Below are positions 17,054 to 26,660 of a stretch of DNA of 64,000 nucleotides, one piece after another (within the stretch, counting starts at the first letter, position 1; every line of letters begins with the position of its first letter). The notes under the pieces were generated by a model. It made no database searches and was not told the DNA's origin. It saw nothing but the letters and a program-made list of their open reading frames with translations. The stretch lies in assembly GCA_023957385.1 (NCBI GenBank), contig JAMLGZ010000001.1:1908923-1972922 (forward strand). The letters are read 5' to 3'. The position numbers were made by a program, and so were the translations under genes. This DNA is from Brumimicrobium sp. (GTDB lineage: Bacteria > Bacteroidota > Bacteroidia > Flavobacteriales_D > Crocinitomicaceae).

Positions 17054-20000
17054 CTACATCCCCATTGGATCCATTTTAAACGTCATACTCTCAATTACTT
17101 TAAGCAATGCCTCTACCGTATCCATTGAAGTTAAACACGGCACACCGTTTTCTACCGATGCTCTTCGGATTTGGAAACCATCTCGTTCTACTTTCTTTCC
17201 TACAGTGGTTGTATTCACTACGTATTGCACTTTTCCTTTGTGAATTAAGTCAATCAAATTGAGTTCCTCCTCCCCTATTTTGTACCCGATTTTACACGGA
17301 ATTTGTTTGCTTTGAAAATAATCGGCTGTGCCTTTGGTTGCCCAAACTTGAAAACCAATATTATGAAAGCGATTCGCCAAAAGCGAGGCCTCTTCTTTGT
17401 GCTTATCTGCAACGGTAAACAAGATAGAACCGTGTGTAGGCACTTTGTTTCCAGCACCGACTAATCCTTTATACAATGCTTTTTCCAGAGTAATGTCTTT
17501 TCCCATCACCTCTCCTGTGGACTTCATCTCCGGGCCGAGTGAAATATCTACTTTGGACAATTTTGAAAAGGAAAAAACAGGTACTTTCACATAAATACCC
17601 GATTTATTTTCAATAATTCCTGAAGAATATCCTAAATCCTTTAATTTTTTTCCTAAAATAGCTTTCGTTGCAAGCTCAGCCATGGGTACTTCTGTGATTT
17701 TAGATAGAAACGGTACCGTTCGAGAAGAGCGAGGATTTACTTCAATCACATACACCTCGTGGTTAAATAAAACGAATTGAACATTCATCAAACCAATGGT
17801 ATTGAATGTTTTTGCCAGTTTAATCGTATAATCTTCAATAGTTTGTATCTCTTCTTTAGTGATGTTTTGAGGTGGATAAACCGCGATAGAATCTCCCGAA
17901 TGTACACCTGCACGTTCGATGTGTTCCATAATTCCCGGAATAATCACTGTTTCTCCGTCGCTAATCGCATCTACCTCCACCTCTTTCCCAAGTAAATAAC
18001 GGTCAATTAAAATCGGTTGGTCAGGGCTAGCTTCTACGGCATTTTCCATGTAGTGACTCAATTCAGTTTCGTTGGAAACAATTTCCATTGCACGTCCGCC
18101 TAACACATAACTTGGTCGTACCAGCACGGGATAACCAATTTCGTTGGCAATCTTTATCGCTCCTTCTTTTGACGTTGAAGTTTTTCCAAGAGGTTGCGGA
18201 ATACCTGCTTTCTGCAACCCTTTTTCAAATTTCTCTCTATTTTCGGTACTGTCTAAATCTTCAAACGATGTTCCTAAAATCGAAACTCCGTTGGCTTCTA
18301 ATTTTTCGGCTAAGTTGATAGCCGTTTGCCCACCAAATTGCACCAATACTCCTTTTGGCTTTTCCAAGTCGATAATGTTCATCACACATTCTTCGGTTAA
18401 CGGCTCAAAATAGAGTTTATCCGAAATCGAAAAATCGGTAGAAACCGTTTCAGGATTATTGTTGATAATGATTGCCTCATAACCCATCTCCTGAATTGCC
18501 CAGATAGAATGTACGGTAGCATAGTCAAACTCCACTCCTTGACCTATGCGGATAGGTCCTGAGCCTAAAACAATGATTTTTTCTTTATCCGAAACTATAC
18601 TTTCATTTTCTTCTTCATACGTTCCGTATAAATAAGGTGTATTCGATTCAAATTCGGAAGCACACGTATCCACCATTTTGAAAACAGGTAAGATGCCATT
18701 GGATTTTCGCAATTGAGAAACCGATTTTTCGGTTGTATTCCAAAGGTGTGCTATAAACGAATCGGCAAATCCCAGGCGTTTTGCTTCAACAAGAATCTCC
18801 GTATCATTCGGATGAGTTTGAATTGTTTTCTCAAAGTCGATTAATTTTTTAATCTTCCAAACAAAAAACTTGTCAATTTTACTCCATTCCACCACTTGTT
18901 CCCAAGTATATCCGAGGCGCAATGCCTCTCCGATGATAAAAATTCGTTCATCGTCACAAATGCGAATTCGATGTTCAATTTCTTCTTTGGTTAAATCTTG
19001 TAATTGCTTCTTTTTCAATCCAATATGATTATGACCAGTTTCCAAAGAACAAATGGCTTTTTGCAAGGCTTCTTCAAAATTTCGACCAATTGCCATTGTT
19101 TCTCCAGTAGCTTTCATTTGAGTATATAATCTTCTGTCGGCAGTTTCAAATTTATCAAATGGAAAACGAGGGAATTTAACAATCACATAATCCAAAGTCG
19201 GCTCAAAGCACGCATACGTTTTTTGTGTTACGGGATTCATAATTTCATCCAACGTGAGTCCAACCGCAATCTTAGCCGCAATTTTGGCAATTGGATAACC
19301 AGTGGCTTTACTTGCCAATGCAGAAGAACGTGAAACTCTAGGATTTACCTCAATAATATAGTAGTTGAAAGAATAAGGGTCGAGCGCCAATTGCACATTA
19401 CATCCACCTTCGATTCCGAGTGCTCGAACAATTTTTAAGGAAGCATTTCGCAACAATTGATATTCTCTGTCGGACAACGTTTGGGATGGAGCAACCACAA
19501 TAGAATCACCCGTGTGAACACCCACTGGATCGATGTTTTCCATGTTGCAGACGATAATCGCATTATCGTTGGAGTCGCGCATCACCTCGTACTCTATTTC
19601 TTTATATCCGGCAATGGATTTTTCTATCAGGCATTGAGAAACAGGACTGTATTTCAACCCTAATTCAGTAATTTCACTTAATTCGTGTGCATTTTCTGCA
19701 ATTCCTCCACCGGTTCCTCCCATGGTAAATGCTGGACGTACAATAATCGGATAACCTATCTTTTCGCCGTATTCCAATGCCTCTGCGACTGTGTGTGCAA
19801 TGTACGATGCAGGAACAGGTTCGTTGAGTTCATTCATCAGCTCACGAAAAAGTTCTCTGTCTTCCGCTTGATTGATGGCCGAAAGTTTTGTTCCTAAGAC
19901 TTCCACTTTACATTCATCCAGCACGCCCGATTCTTTCAATTTTACCGCCATATTTAATCCGATTTGTCCTCCTAGCGTAGGCAATAATGCATCGGGGCGT

Positions 20001-20239
20001 TCTTTGCGAATAATTTTAGAGACAAATTCAAGTGAAATCGGTTCGATATACACCTTATCGGCAATATCGACATCCGTCATAATTGTTGCCGGATTGGAGT
20101 TAATCAAAATCACTTTGTAGCCTTCTTCTTTCAGAGAGAGACAAGCTTGTGTACCCGAATAGTCAAATTCTGCCGCTTGCCCAATAATGATTGGCCCTGA
20201 ACCGATGACCAAAATTGTTTTTATATCTGTTCTTTTCAT
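17054..20239 (-). CDS. carB: Carbamoyl-phosphate synthase large subunit
   Basis: This 1061-residue subunit makes carbamoyl phosphate from bicarbonate, ammonia passed from CarA, and two ATP, for pyrimidines and arginine. It begins [21 protein letters not shown]. Two homologous ATP-grasp halves follow. The first has [12 protein letters not shown] and [24 protein letters not shown]; the second starts near residue 550 with [21 protein letters not shown] and has [21 protein letters not shown]-terminal MGS-like allosteric domain (about 930-1050) ends with [32 protein letters not shown]. Length and motifs are those of a complete enzyme. It lies 39 bp behind carA and shares its leader. Confidence 0.97.
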   Translation of the reverse strand: MKRTDIKTILVIGSGPIIIGQAAEFDYSGTQACLSLKEEGYKVILINSNPATIMTDVDIADKVYIEPISLEFVSKIIRKERPDALLPTLGGQIGLNMAVKLKESGVLDECKVEVLGTKLSAINQAEDRELFRELMNELNEPVPASYIAHTVAEALEYGEKIGYPIIVRPAFTMGGTGGGIAENAHELSEITELGLKYSPVSQCLIEKSIAGYKEIEYEVMRDSNDNAIIVCNMENIDPVGVHTGDSIVVAPSQTLSDREYQLLRNASLKIVRALGIEGGCNVQLALDPYSFNYYIIEVNPRVSRSSALASKATGYPIAKIAAKIAVGLTLDEIMNPVTQKTYACFEPTLDYVIVKFPRFPFDKFETADRRLYTQMKATGETMAIGRNFEEALQKAICSLETGHNHIGLKKKQLQDLTKEEIEHRIRICDDERIFIIGEALRLGYTWEQVVEWSKIDKFFVWKIKKLIDFEKTIQTHPNDTEILVEAKRLGFADSFIAHLWNTTEKSVSQLRKSNGILPVFKMVDTCASEFESNTPYLYGTYEEENESIVSDKEKIIVLGSGPIRIGQGVEFDYATVHSIWAIQEMGYEAIIINNNPETVSTDFSISDKLYFEPLTEECVMNIIDLEKPKGVLVQFGGQTAINLAEKLEANGVSILGTSFEDLDSTENREKFEKGLQKAGIPQPLGKTSTSKEGAIKIANEIGYPVLVRPSYVLGGRAMEIVSNETELSHYMENAVEASPDQPILIDRYLLGKEVEVDAISDGETVIIPGIMEHIERAGVHSGDSIAVYPPQNITKEEIQTIEDYTIKLAKTFNTIGLMNVQFVLFNHEVYVIEVNPRSSRTVPFLSKITEVPMAELATKAILGKKLKDLGYSSGIIENKSGIYVKVPVFSFSKLSKVDISLGPEMKSTGEVMGKDITLEKALYKGLVGAGNKVPTHGSILFTVADKHKEEASLLANRFHNIGFQVWATKGTADYFQSKQIPCKIGYKIGEEELNLIDLIHKGKVQYVVNTTTVGKKVERDGFQIRRASVENGVPCLTSMDTVEALLKVIESMTFKMDPMGM

Positions 20240-20278
20240 TTTCTTATTTTCAAAAAATTCTACGTTTTTAAAGCCCTA

Positions 20279-21367
20279 TTACCTGTTTTCTTGGTTTTTT
20301 TCAAAGGTTTCCATCAAGGTAAGGAAATCATCGAAGAGATAATTCGCATCTTCAGGTCCAGGACTGGCTTCAGGGTGATACTGAACGGTAAAGCAGGGAT
20401 ATTTTTTATGTCTTAATCCTTCGTTTGTTCTGTCGTTTAATGCGATGTGCGTTTCGATTAAATCAGTTCCTTTCAACGACTCTTGGTCAATCGCATATCC
20501 ATGATTTTGAGCAGTAATACTTACTTTATTTGTTCTCAAATCTACCACAGGGTGATTACCTCCACGGTGTCCAAACTTCAGTTTATAGGTTTTTGCTCCG
20601 CACGCCAAACCGATTAATTGATGTCCCATACAGATACCAAAAACTGGTATTTTTCCAAGTATTCCACGTATCATATCTAACGCATACGGATAATCTTTTG
20701 GGTCACCAGGACCGTTAGTTAACATCACGCCATCGGGTTTCATTAACAGAATATCTTCTGCTGATGTGGAATGAGGAACAACGACAATGTCACAATCCCG
20801 TTTTGACAATTCTCGAATAATGCCTAATTTCGAACCAAAATCTACTAATACTACCTTAAACCCTCTTCCTGGACAAGCATACGCTGTTTTTGTAGAAACG
20901 TGTTCAATCAAGTTGGTTGGGAAAACGGTTTGTTTTAGTTCGGAAATTACCTCCTCTGTATTTATCGTTTCATCTACTATTTTTCCTTTCACCGTTCCTT
21001 TATTGCGCAACACCCGCGTCAATCTTCTGGTATCAATTCCTTGAATACCCGAAAGATTTTTTCGCTTAAAAAACTCGTCCAAATTCATTTGATTTCTGAA
21101 ATTGGAAGGAAATTCACACAATTCCTTTACGATAAGTCCTTTGATGGCAGGAGAAATACTTTCAAAATCATCTGGATTGATGCCATAGTTACCAATCAAT
21201 GGATAAGTCATGCATACTATTTGACCACTATATGACAAATCCGATATCACTTCCTGATACCCTGTCATTCCCGTGTTAAAGACTACCTCGCCCGAGATTT
21301 CATTTTCTACGCCAAAACCAGTACCGTAAAAGATTTCACCAGATTCTAACACTAACTTTTTTTTCAT
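20279..21367 (-). CDS. carA: Carbamoyl-phosphate synthase small (glutaminase) subunit
   Basis: This 362-residue protein hydrolyses glutamine and passes ammonia to CarB. The N-terminal CPSase small-chain domain (about 1-140, MKKKLVLESGEIFYGTGFG...VVFNTGMTGYQEVISDLSY) is followed by a class I glutamine amidotransferase domain. Its nucleophile is the Cys in FGICMGHQLIGLACG. The His/Glu pair is in VQYHPEASPGPEDANYLFDDF. It is the first gene of a carA-carB operon. The start codon lies only 17 nt after the T-tract of a strong terminator hairpin, so expression likely depends on antitermination. Confidence 0.97.
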   Translation of the reverse strand: MKKKLVLESGEIFYGTGFGVENEISGEVVFNTGMTGYQEVISDLSYSGQIVCMTYPLIGNYGINPDDFESISPAIKGLIVKELCEFPSNFRNQMNLDEFFKRKNLSGIQGIDTRRLTRVLRNKGTVKGKIVDETINTEEVISELKQTVFPTNLIEHVSTKTAYACPGRGFKVVLVDFGSKLGIIRELSKRDCDIVVVPHSTSAEDILLMKPDGVMLTNGPGDPKDYPYALDMIRGILGKIPVFGICMGHQLIGLACGAKTYKLKFGHRGGNHPVVDLRTNKVSITAQNHGYAIDQESLKGTDLIETHIALNDRTNEGLRHKKYPCFTVQYHPEASPGPEDANYLFDDFLTLMETFEKNQENR

Positions 21368-21384
21368 TTATCTAATAATTAAGC

Positions 21385-21416
21385 AAAAAAAAACGAAGCC
21401 TTTTGGACTCCGTTTT
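21385..21416 (-). terminator. Terminator hairpin in the carAB leader (attenuator candidate)
   Basis: On the minus strand AAAACGGAG and CC pair with GG and CTTCGTTTT around an AAAA loop, with one bulged T. About 11 base pairs are followed at once by nine T. It lies between the asnB stop and the carA start, downstream of a promoter-like element at 21496-21503, so it would stop transcripts just before carA. Confidence 0.75.
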
Positions 21417-21418
21417 TA

Positions 21419-21466
21419 TTAAAAATAATATCTTATAAATAGCGATTTCGTTTGACGACAAAACAT
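21419..21466 (-). CDS. Possible leader peptide of carAB (15 residues)
   Basis: A short frame on the minus strand starts at ATG 21466 and reads MFCRQTKSLFIRYYF. It stops with TAA directly at the 5' foot of the terminator hairpin. It holds two Arg codons, and its second half is strikingly U-rich in the RNA. Position and size fit a leader peptide whose translation is coupled to attenuation. The 7-base inverted repeat AAATAGC/GCTATTT brackets its start and centre. It is too short to be certain that it is translated. Confidence 0.4.
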   Translation of the reverse strand: MFCRQTKSLFIRYYF

Positions 21467-21495
21467 ATAGTTGCTATTTCTCTTTTTCACGGCAA

Positions 21496-21503
21496 CAAAT
21501 TTA
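21496..21503 (-). promoter_or_regulatory. -7 element (TAAATTTG) for the carAB leader transcript
   Basis: An exact TAnnTTTG match on the minus strand, about 30 nt before the leader ATG and about 130 nt before carA. The -33 region is AT-rich without a clear TTG. It would place the start of the transcript near GTTGC, which can pair with GCAAC just before the leader ATG. Confidence 0.45.
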
Positions 21504-21603
21504 GTTGAAAGTTTTTGAAAAATAACTTTTTCTTTAAAAAAAAAATATACACTTTCATTTTTTCAGGTGTTTAACAAAAAAAAAACAGATGAATTAATGG
21601 TGT

Positions 21604-21661
21604 TTTTTAACCTGAGTTCGATTATTAAATCCGATAGCTATCGGATTGCGTTTAGGTTAAT
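21604..21661. repeat. Palindromic repeat between carA and asnB
   Basis: AATCCGATAGCTATCGGATT (21628-21647) is a perfect 20-bp palindrome. It is enclosed by a second inverted pair, TTAACCT and AGGTTAA. No T-tract follows on either strand, so it is not a standard terminator. It resembles a dispersed extragenic palindrome lying directly after asnB. Confidence 0.6.
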
Positions 21662-21662
21662 A

Positions 21663-23582
21663 TTAATACATCCATCGTTCCCACCACATTTGAAACATCA
21701 GCAAGTACCATATTTTAACACCGTATTCCGATTTTCCATTCATAAAACGTATTTTTAAACGCTCCACTTCTTCGGGGTTAAAGATTCCTTGGGTTTTAAT
21801 TCTGTCTGTTGAGAGATAATCATCTATTCGTGAACGCCAATCTTCCCGCATCCACTTTTCAATAGGAATAGCAAACCCCATTTTTGGTCTGTCCATCAAT
21901 TCTTTAGGAATATGTTTATAGACAATCTGCCTTAAAATATATTTCTTTATTCCATTGTTGTACTTGAAATTATCAGGTAATTGCGCAGCCCATTCCACCA
22001 ATTTATGATCTAAGAATGGCTCTCTCCCCTCTAAACTAAAACGCATTGTTGCTCGATCCACTTTTGTCATAATATCATCCGGCAAATACGTTTGAAAATC
22101 AATAGCCTGCATATAGCTCAGCACTGAATAATAGGTTTTTTCTAATTCTGTACTTTGATAAGCCGTTTTCAACGAATTTTCACGTTGGAGAACTAATCGA
22201 TTCATTTCCAATTCATTAAACTGTGATGACAAACTCCACATCATTTGTTCAGGAGACGGATCTTTCAGCAAATACTTCAACTTTTCATAGCGGTTGGCAA
22301 AGTTGTACTTATTTTTCAAAAAGGGAATTTTCTCTGCCTCCATTTGTTCCATTGCAACACTCATCAATTTCCGAAGCACTTTTGGCGTTCTGTTTAATAG
22401 TTTGCCATATTCTAGTAGATAATCATAGCGATTATACCCTGCAAAAAGTTCGTCTCCTCCATCCGCACTTAATGCAACCGTAACATGTTGTCTGGCTACT
22501 TTGGCTACTAAACTTGTTGGAATAGCGCTACTATCGCCATAAGGCTCATCATAATAATAAGGCAAATCATCAATAAGACCAATGGCCTCTTGGTGAGAAC
22601 ATTCCATTTCTGTATGCTCTGTTCCTAAGTAATTAGCTATCGTTTTTGCATACGGGGCTTCATTTAGTCCACTGTCAGGAACGGCTATTGTGAATGTTTT
22701 TAATGTTCGTTGTTCTGCCTTTTGAAGAATAGAGGCTACTGCAACACTGTCAAATCCTCCACTCAAAAAGACTCCTACCGGAACATCGGAAACCATTCGC
22801 AATTGAAAGGATTCTTTCATAAGCTCTTCTGTTCTCAAAAGTGCTTCTGAAAACGAAATATCTAATTTAGGCTGATTATAGGCATCATACACCGACCAAT
22901 ATTGCCTCTGTTCTAAGTCAGTCGAATTTTTTTTTAATTCATCAAAAGAAAAATGTATCAAATGACCAGGTTGTAATTTAAATGTATCTTCAAAGATGGT
23001 GTATGGAGCAGGAATATTCCCAAATTGTAGATAGAGCTCCACCGATGCTTTTTGAATTCGTTTTTGAAATGTGGGATGAGAATAAAATGCTTTCAGTTCA
23101 CTAGCAAATAAAAACAATCCATCTTTGAAATAGTAATAAAATGGCTTAACTCCAACACGGTCTCGCACACAAAAAACGTCTTTCTTTTTATTATCAATAA
23201 TAACAAAAGCAAACATTCCTCTAAACTTGTTTAAGCAAGCTTCTCCCCATTGTTGATAAGCGTGAAGAATCACTTCTGTATCGGAAGAGGAAACAAAAGA
23301 ATGTCCTAATGTGATGAGTTCTTTCTTTATTTCTCTATAGTTATAAATTTCACCGTTAAAACAAATCCAAAATTCTTCCCACCTCATAGGTTGAGTTCCC
23401 CCCTCAGAAAGATCAATAATTGATAACCTGCGATGACCTAATCCAATTGAAAAGTCTGTTAATGTATAAAAAATATGATTTCCTCCATCTGGTCCTCGAT
23501 GTACCATAGTATGAGTCATTTTTTCGAGAATAACTTCAGTTGAGGTGTTTTGTGCGTCAATAAATCCAGTAATTCCACACAT
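21663..23582 (-). CDS. asnB: Asparagine synthase (glutamine-hydrolysing)
   Basis: The enzyme converts aspartate, glutamine and ATP to asparagine and glutamate. Cys2 of MCGITGF is the class II glutaminase nucleophile. RRLSIIDLSEGGTQPM and FNGEIYNYRE are standard glutaminase motifs. The synthetase half has the PP-loop LSGGFDSVAVASIL (about 263-276), and DPSPEQM...DYLLEYG and LEGREPFLDHKLVEW are also typical. At 639 residues it is of the longer AsnB type also found in polysaccharide and amino-acid modification clusters. Here it stands alone upstream of carAB and most likely serves asparagine synthesis. It is divergent from the mreB-type gene. Confidence 0.93.
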   Translation of the reverse strand: MCGITGFIDAQNTSTEVILEKMTHTMVHRGPDGGNHIFYTLTDFSIGLGHRRLSIIDLSEGGTQPMRWEEFWICFNGEIYNYREIKKELITLGHSFVSSSDTEVILHAYQQWGEACLNKFRGMFAFVIIDNKKKDVFCVRDRVGVKPFYYYFKDGLFLFASELKAFYSHPTFQKRIQKASVELYLQFGNIPAPYTIFEDTFKLQPGHLIHFSFDELKKNSTDLEQRQYWSVYDAYNQPKLDISFSEALLRTEELMKESFQLRMVSDVPVGVFLSGGFDSVAVASILQKAEQRTLKTFTIAVPDSGLNEAPYAKTIANYLGTEHTEMECSHQEAIGLIDDLPYYYDEPYGDSSAIPTSLVAKVARQHVTVALSADGGDELFAGYNRYDYLLEYGKLLNRTPKVLRKLMSVAMEQMEAEKIPFLKNKYNFANRYEKLKYLLKDPSPEQMMWSLSSQFNELEMNRLVLQRENSLKTAYQSTELEKTYYSVLSYMQAIDFQTYLPDDIMTKVDRATMRFSLEGREPFLDHKLVEWAAQLPDNFKYNNGIKKYILRQIVYKHIPKELMDRPKMGFAIPIEKWMREDWRSRIDDYLSTDRIKTQGIFNPEEVERLKIRFMNGKSEYGVKIWYLLMFQMWWERWMY

Positions 23583-23873
23583 CTTATTGTTTTATATCTT
23601 GTTTCTTCACATTCATGTATCTATTCACCTGTTAATTAAAAAGATAATGTATGTTAATCACACCTCAGATGAGTGAATTAATAACTTCTATCCGTTTCAA
23701 AATTAATTAAAATGACTTTTATAGATTCTATATTATTTTTTTTAACATTATTTTTTCTAAAACAGGAAGCTTTTTTTTCAATTTAATTAATTTTAACGGA
23801 TGAATCAAAAGTATATGTATTGTCTTACTTGTACCGATGCACATTCAATATCGCAAATATTAGATAAAAGTAA

Positions 23874-24899
23874 ATGGGTTTACTCAATTTTTTAACACAA
23901 GAAATGGCTATCGATTTAGGTACAGCCAATACACTAATTATAATAGACGACAAAGTAGTTATAGATGAACCATCTGTTGTTGCCAAAGACATTCAAACAG
24001 GAAAGGTTGTAGCTATTGGTAAGAAAGCCCAGCAGATGCATGGAAAAACCCATAAATTAATAGAAACGGTGTGGCCGCTTCAAAATGGGGTAATTGCAGA
24101 TTTCCAATGCACCGAGCAAATGATGAGAGGCATGATCAGAATAGCACAACAAAAACGAAGTATTATTAATTCATCTATTCGCATGCTGATATGCATTCCA
24201 TCTGGGATTACTGAAGTAGAAAAAAGAGCAGTACGTGATTCGGCGGAACATGCTGGTGCAAAAGAAGTATATATGATTCATGAGCCCATGGCTGCTGCAA
24301 TAGGTATTGGGATTGACGTAGAAGAACCTATGGGAAATATGGTTATAGACATTGGAGGAGGTACTTCTGAGATTGCTGTTATAGCATTGGGAGGAATTGT
24401 GAGTGATAAATCTATTCGTATTGCAGGAAATGAATTTACTGCCAATATTGAAGAATACATGAGAAAACAACACAATATATTAGTAGGAGAACGAACAGCA
24501 GAACAAATTAAAATTGAAGTTGGAGCTGCAATACCCAACTTAGACAATCCTCCTATTGACTTTGCTGTTCGAGGTCGTGATTTAATGACGGGGATTCCTA
24601 AAGAGATAACTGTTAGCTACGATGAAATAGCTTACTGTCTAGATAAATCTATTTCTAAAATTGAAGATGCTGTTTTAAGTGCGCTTGAACAAACACCCCC
24701 AGAGCTTTCCGCTGACATATATAAAACAGGTATTTACCTTGCTGGTGGAGGTTCTCTACTGAGAGGCCTTGATAAACGAATATCATTAAAGACTAAATTA
24801 CCTGTTCATATTGCTGAAGATCCATTAAGAGCCGTTGCAAGAGGTACAAGCATAGCTCTAAAAAAAATCAATCATTATCCTTTTATTATAAGAGATTAA
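23874..24899 (+). CDS. mreB: MreB-type rod shape-determining protein
   Basis: This 341-residue actin-like protein has the MreB motifs: a short amphipathic start MGLLNFLTQE (membrane contact), phosphate 1 motif AIDLGTANT (about 12-20), EPMAAAIGIGIDVEEPMGNMVIDIGGGTSEIAVIAL (phosphate 2 and connect region), and AGGGSLLRGLD (adenosine motif). Length and motifs are complete. mreC, mreD and the rest of the usual shape operon do not follow; the next gene is convergent. It may be a second MreB paralogue or a split locus. Confidence 0.9.
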   Translation: MGLLNFLTQEMAIDLGTANTLIIIDDKVVIDEPSVVAKDIQTGKVVAIGKKAQQMHGKTHKLIETVWPLQNGVIADFQCTEQMMRGMIRIAQQKRSIINSSIRMLICIPSGITEVEKRAVRDSAEHAGAKEVYMIHEPMAAAIGIGIDVEEPMGNMVIDIGGGTSEIAVIALGGIVSDKSIRIAGNEFTANIEEYMRKQHNILVGERTAEQIKIEVGAAIPNLDNPPIDFAVRGRDLMTGIPKEITVSYDEIAYCLDKSISKIEDAVLSALEQTPPELSADIYKTGIYLAGGGSLLRGLDKRISLKTKLPVHIAEDPLRAVARGTSIALKKINHYPFIIRD

Positions 24900-24918
24900 A
24901 ATATCCTAGCACTTTTAC

Positions 24919-24948
24919 TTGCTAAAATTAATCTTATTACTATTTTTG
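24919..24948 (+). promoter_or_regulatory. Promoter of the SRP RNA (TTG, 19-bp spacer, TATTTTTG)
   Basis: TTG at 24919-24921, 19 bp, then TATTTTTG at 24941-24948 is a textbook Bacteroidota promoter. It is placed just before the predicted 5' end of the SRP RNA. Confidence 0.75.
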
Positions 24949-24950
24949 CG

Positions 24951-25060
24951 CCCGGAGTAAGTCTTATACGACCAGCTCCCTCTGAATCCCCCAGGATGGG
25001 AACATAGCAAGGGTATGAGGTTGTAGCGGTGCGATATGAGTAGCTTACTCCACTTTTTTT
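24951..25060 (+). ncRNA. ffs: Signal recognition particle RNA (4.5S-like)
   Basis: This is a rod-shaped RNA of about 108 nt. The ends pair as GGAGTAAG (24954-24961) with CTTACTCC (25044-25051). The central domain IV is conserved: CCCCCAGG, then GGGAAC containing the tetraloop, then AGCAAGGG, matching the CAGG/GGAA/AGCA pattern bound by the Ffh protein. A T8 tract follows the closing helix. With Ffh it directs membrane proteins to the translocon. The ends are estimated from promoter position and pairing. Confidence 0.88.
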
Positions 25061-25094
25061 TGTATTTAGTCTATCACAAAAGAGATTCTCAAAA

Positions 25095-26060
25095 CTAAAT
25101 CGGAATATAAATTTTTTGAAGTAACTCCTTATATTCTTTCTCCACATCACTATTTGCTGTAATCCCTCCTCCACTTCTAAATAGAAAATCTTCCTTTCTT
25201 TTCTCTATAAATCGAATAGCTACTGCTGAATCCACATTGTATCCATCAAATATCCCAAATACACCCGTATAATAGCCTCGTTTTTGCCCCTCTACAGCTT
25301 GAATGATTTCAACGGTTTTCTTTTTAGGTGCACCACTTATTGAGCCTGCAGGTAATATCTTAAGAAATCGCTCTCCAAAATCTAACTGCCAATTCTCAGG
25401 CAAAGTACCAGAAATCGCTGTGCTAGTTTGTAATATTTCTCCTTTATGGGTTTTGATTTTATCAATAAATCTAAATTTGTCCACTTGAATGTTTTCTGCA
25501 ATAATAGACAAATCGTTACGCATTAAGTCAACAATCGTATGGTGTTCCCACGCTTCTTTTTCATTATCTAACAACTGTTGCTCTGCATGAGGTAAAGTGG
25601 CGTCTATCGTTCCCTTCATAGGATAGGTAGAGATTTTATTTCCTGTTATTTTAACAAAACTTTCGGGTGAAAAAACAACGAAATCATTTTTAAAGAGCAA
25701 TTTATAGGAAGCTTTACTCTTATGGAATATTTCCTGTAAACTCAAATTGGTATGAATAGGAGTTGGAAATGTAAGGTTCGTTAAATAAGTATCACCATTT
25801 TTTAAGTGTTCGACTACTCTATTTAATTTAGATGAGTATTCTATTTTATTTATAGGGAAGTAATCTAAAACAGGAGTTTTATTAATTACTTCTTCTTGGA
25901 CATTCGTTTTTCCATTCAAATTGTAAAACACCTCAAAATCTCTTGCTTCATCCAGTTTACATATAAAAGGCTTCTCCATTTCAAAGTCAATCAGAAAAAA
26001 ATAAGGGATTTTTTCCTTGGTGTAGGTTGACAAAATTTCTGAAAATTGACTTCTGTTCAT
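25095..26060 (-). CDS. pabB: Aminodeoxychorismate synthase component I
   Basis: The 321-residue protein is of the chorismate-utilising fold and makes 4-amino-4-deoxychorismate for folate. Diagnostic blocks are DLMRNDLSIIAENI, KTHKGEILQTSTAISG, PAGSISGAPKKKTVEIIQAVEGQKRGYYTGVFGIF and FRSGGGITANSDVEKEYKELLQK. It is shorter than classic PabB (about 450) because the N-terminal segment is reduced, as in many Bacteroidota homologues. The upstream gene encodes the amidotransferase partner, one base away. TrpE is less likely given the PIKG-type replacement YPMKGTID and the missing N-terminal tryptophan-binding region. Confidence 0.88.
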   Translation of the reverse strand: MNRSQFSEILSTYTKEKIPYFFLIDFEMEKPFICKLDEARDFEVFYNLNGKTNVQEEVINKTPVLDYFPINKIEYSSKLNRVVEHLKNGDTYLTNLTFPTPIHTNLSLQEIFHKSKASYKLLFKNDFVVFSPESFVKITGNKISTYPMKGTIDATLPHAEQQLLDNEKEAWEHHTIVDLMRNDLSIIAENIQVDKFRFIDKIKTHKGEILQTSTAISGTLPENWQLDFGERFLKILPAGSISGAPKKKTVEIIQAVEGQKRGYYTGVFGIFDGYNVDSAVAIRFIEKRKEDFLFRSGGGITANSDVEKEYKELLQKIYIPI

Positions 26061-26061
26061 C

Positions 26062-26640
26062 TTACAAGCTCAAAAAATTAGTTAGTATTTCCTTCCCATA
26101 GGAAGTTAAGAAAGATTCCGGATGAAACTGGATACCATATATAGGTGAAGTTTTATGTTGAATTGCCATTATAAGCTCCTTTGAATAAGCCGTGATTTCT
26201 AATTCTTCTGGGAAATCAGTTGTAGAAAGCACCCACGAATGATATAAGCCAACGGAGAAAGAAGTTGGCAATGAGTCAAATAAATCATTTTTTTGCGTTA
26301 CCTCAATAGTATGTTGTTGTCCATGAATCACATGATCTAAACGTGTGAGTTTCGCTCCGAAATACGTCCCAATAGCTTGATGCCCAAGACAAATTCCAAG
26401 TAAAGGTTTTCCGCTTGTCAAACAATACTCGATTACATCTTTTAAAATAGGGTAATCTGCTGGAGTCATGGGACCAGGAGATATTGCAATATGTGTAAAA
26501 GAAGTTAAATCCTCCGATCTTAATTCCTCAGAATTTATGACCTGAAAATTACAATTTTCTATTCCACGCAACAAATCAACGATATTAAATGTAAATGAAT
26601 CGTTGTTATCTATTAGTAATATGTTTGCCTGTTGTGTAAT
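26062..26640 (-). CDS. pabA: Aminodeoxychorismate/anthranilate synthase component II (glutamine amidotransferase), non-ATG start
   Basis: This is the class I glutamine amidotransferase partner of pabB. The nucleophile Cys is in LLGICLGHQAIG and the His/Glu pair in GIQFHPESFLTSYG. A TTG at 26574 would give only 170 residues. The frame is open further upstream and encodes the family's conserved N-terminus, NILLIDNNDSFTFNIVDLLRG. There is no ATG, GTG or TTG before that block; the only plausible initiator is ATT at 26638-26640, which gives 192 residues, the normal family length. A promoter-like TATTTTTG lies about 20 nt further upstream. Either AUU initiates, or the start codon has been mutated. 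Confidence 0.75.
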   Translation of the reverse strand: MTQQANILLIDNNDSFTFNIVDLLRGIENCNFQVINSEELRSEDLTSFTHIAISPGPMTPADYPILKDVIEYCLTSGKPLLGICLGHQAIGTYFGAKLTRLDHVIHGQQHTIEVTQKNDLFDSLPTSFSVGLYHSWVLSTTDFPEELEITAYSKELIMAIQHKTSPIYGIQFHPESFLTSYGKEILTNFLSL

Positions 26641-26660
26641 TTTCTGACTTTAAAATATCA

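Noticed and set aside
17397..20120. Plus-strand frames opposite carB
   Set aside because: Shadows of the carB codons without signal, motif or promoter.
21628..21647. Palindrome behind asnB as a rho-independent terminator
   Set aside because: The stem is long and symmetric but no T-tract follows on either strand.
26574..26574. TTG at 26574 as the start of pabA
   Set aside because: It would remove the conserved LLIDNNDSFTFN block that the family needs and that is plainly encoded upstream.
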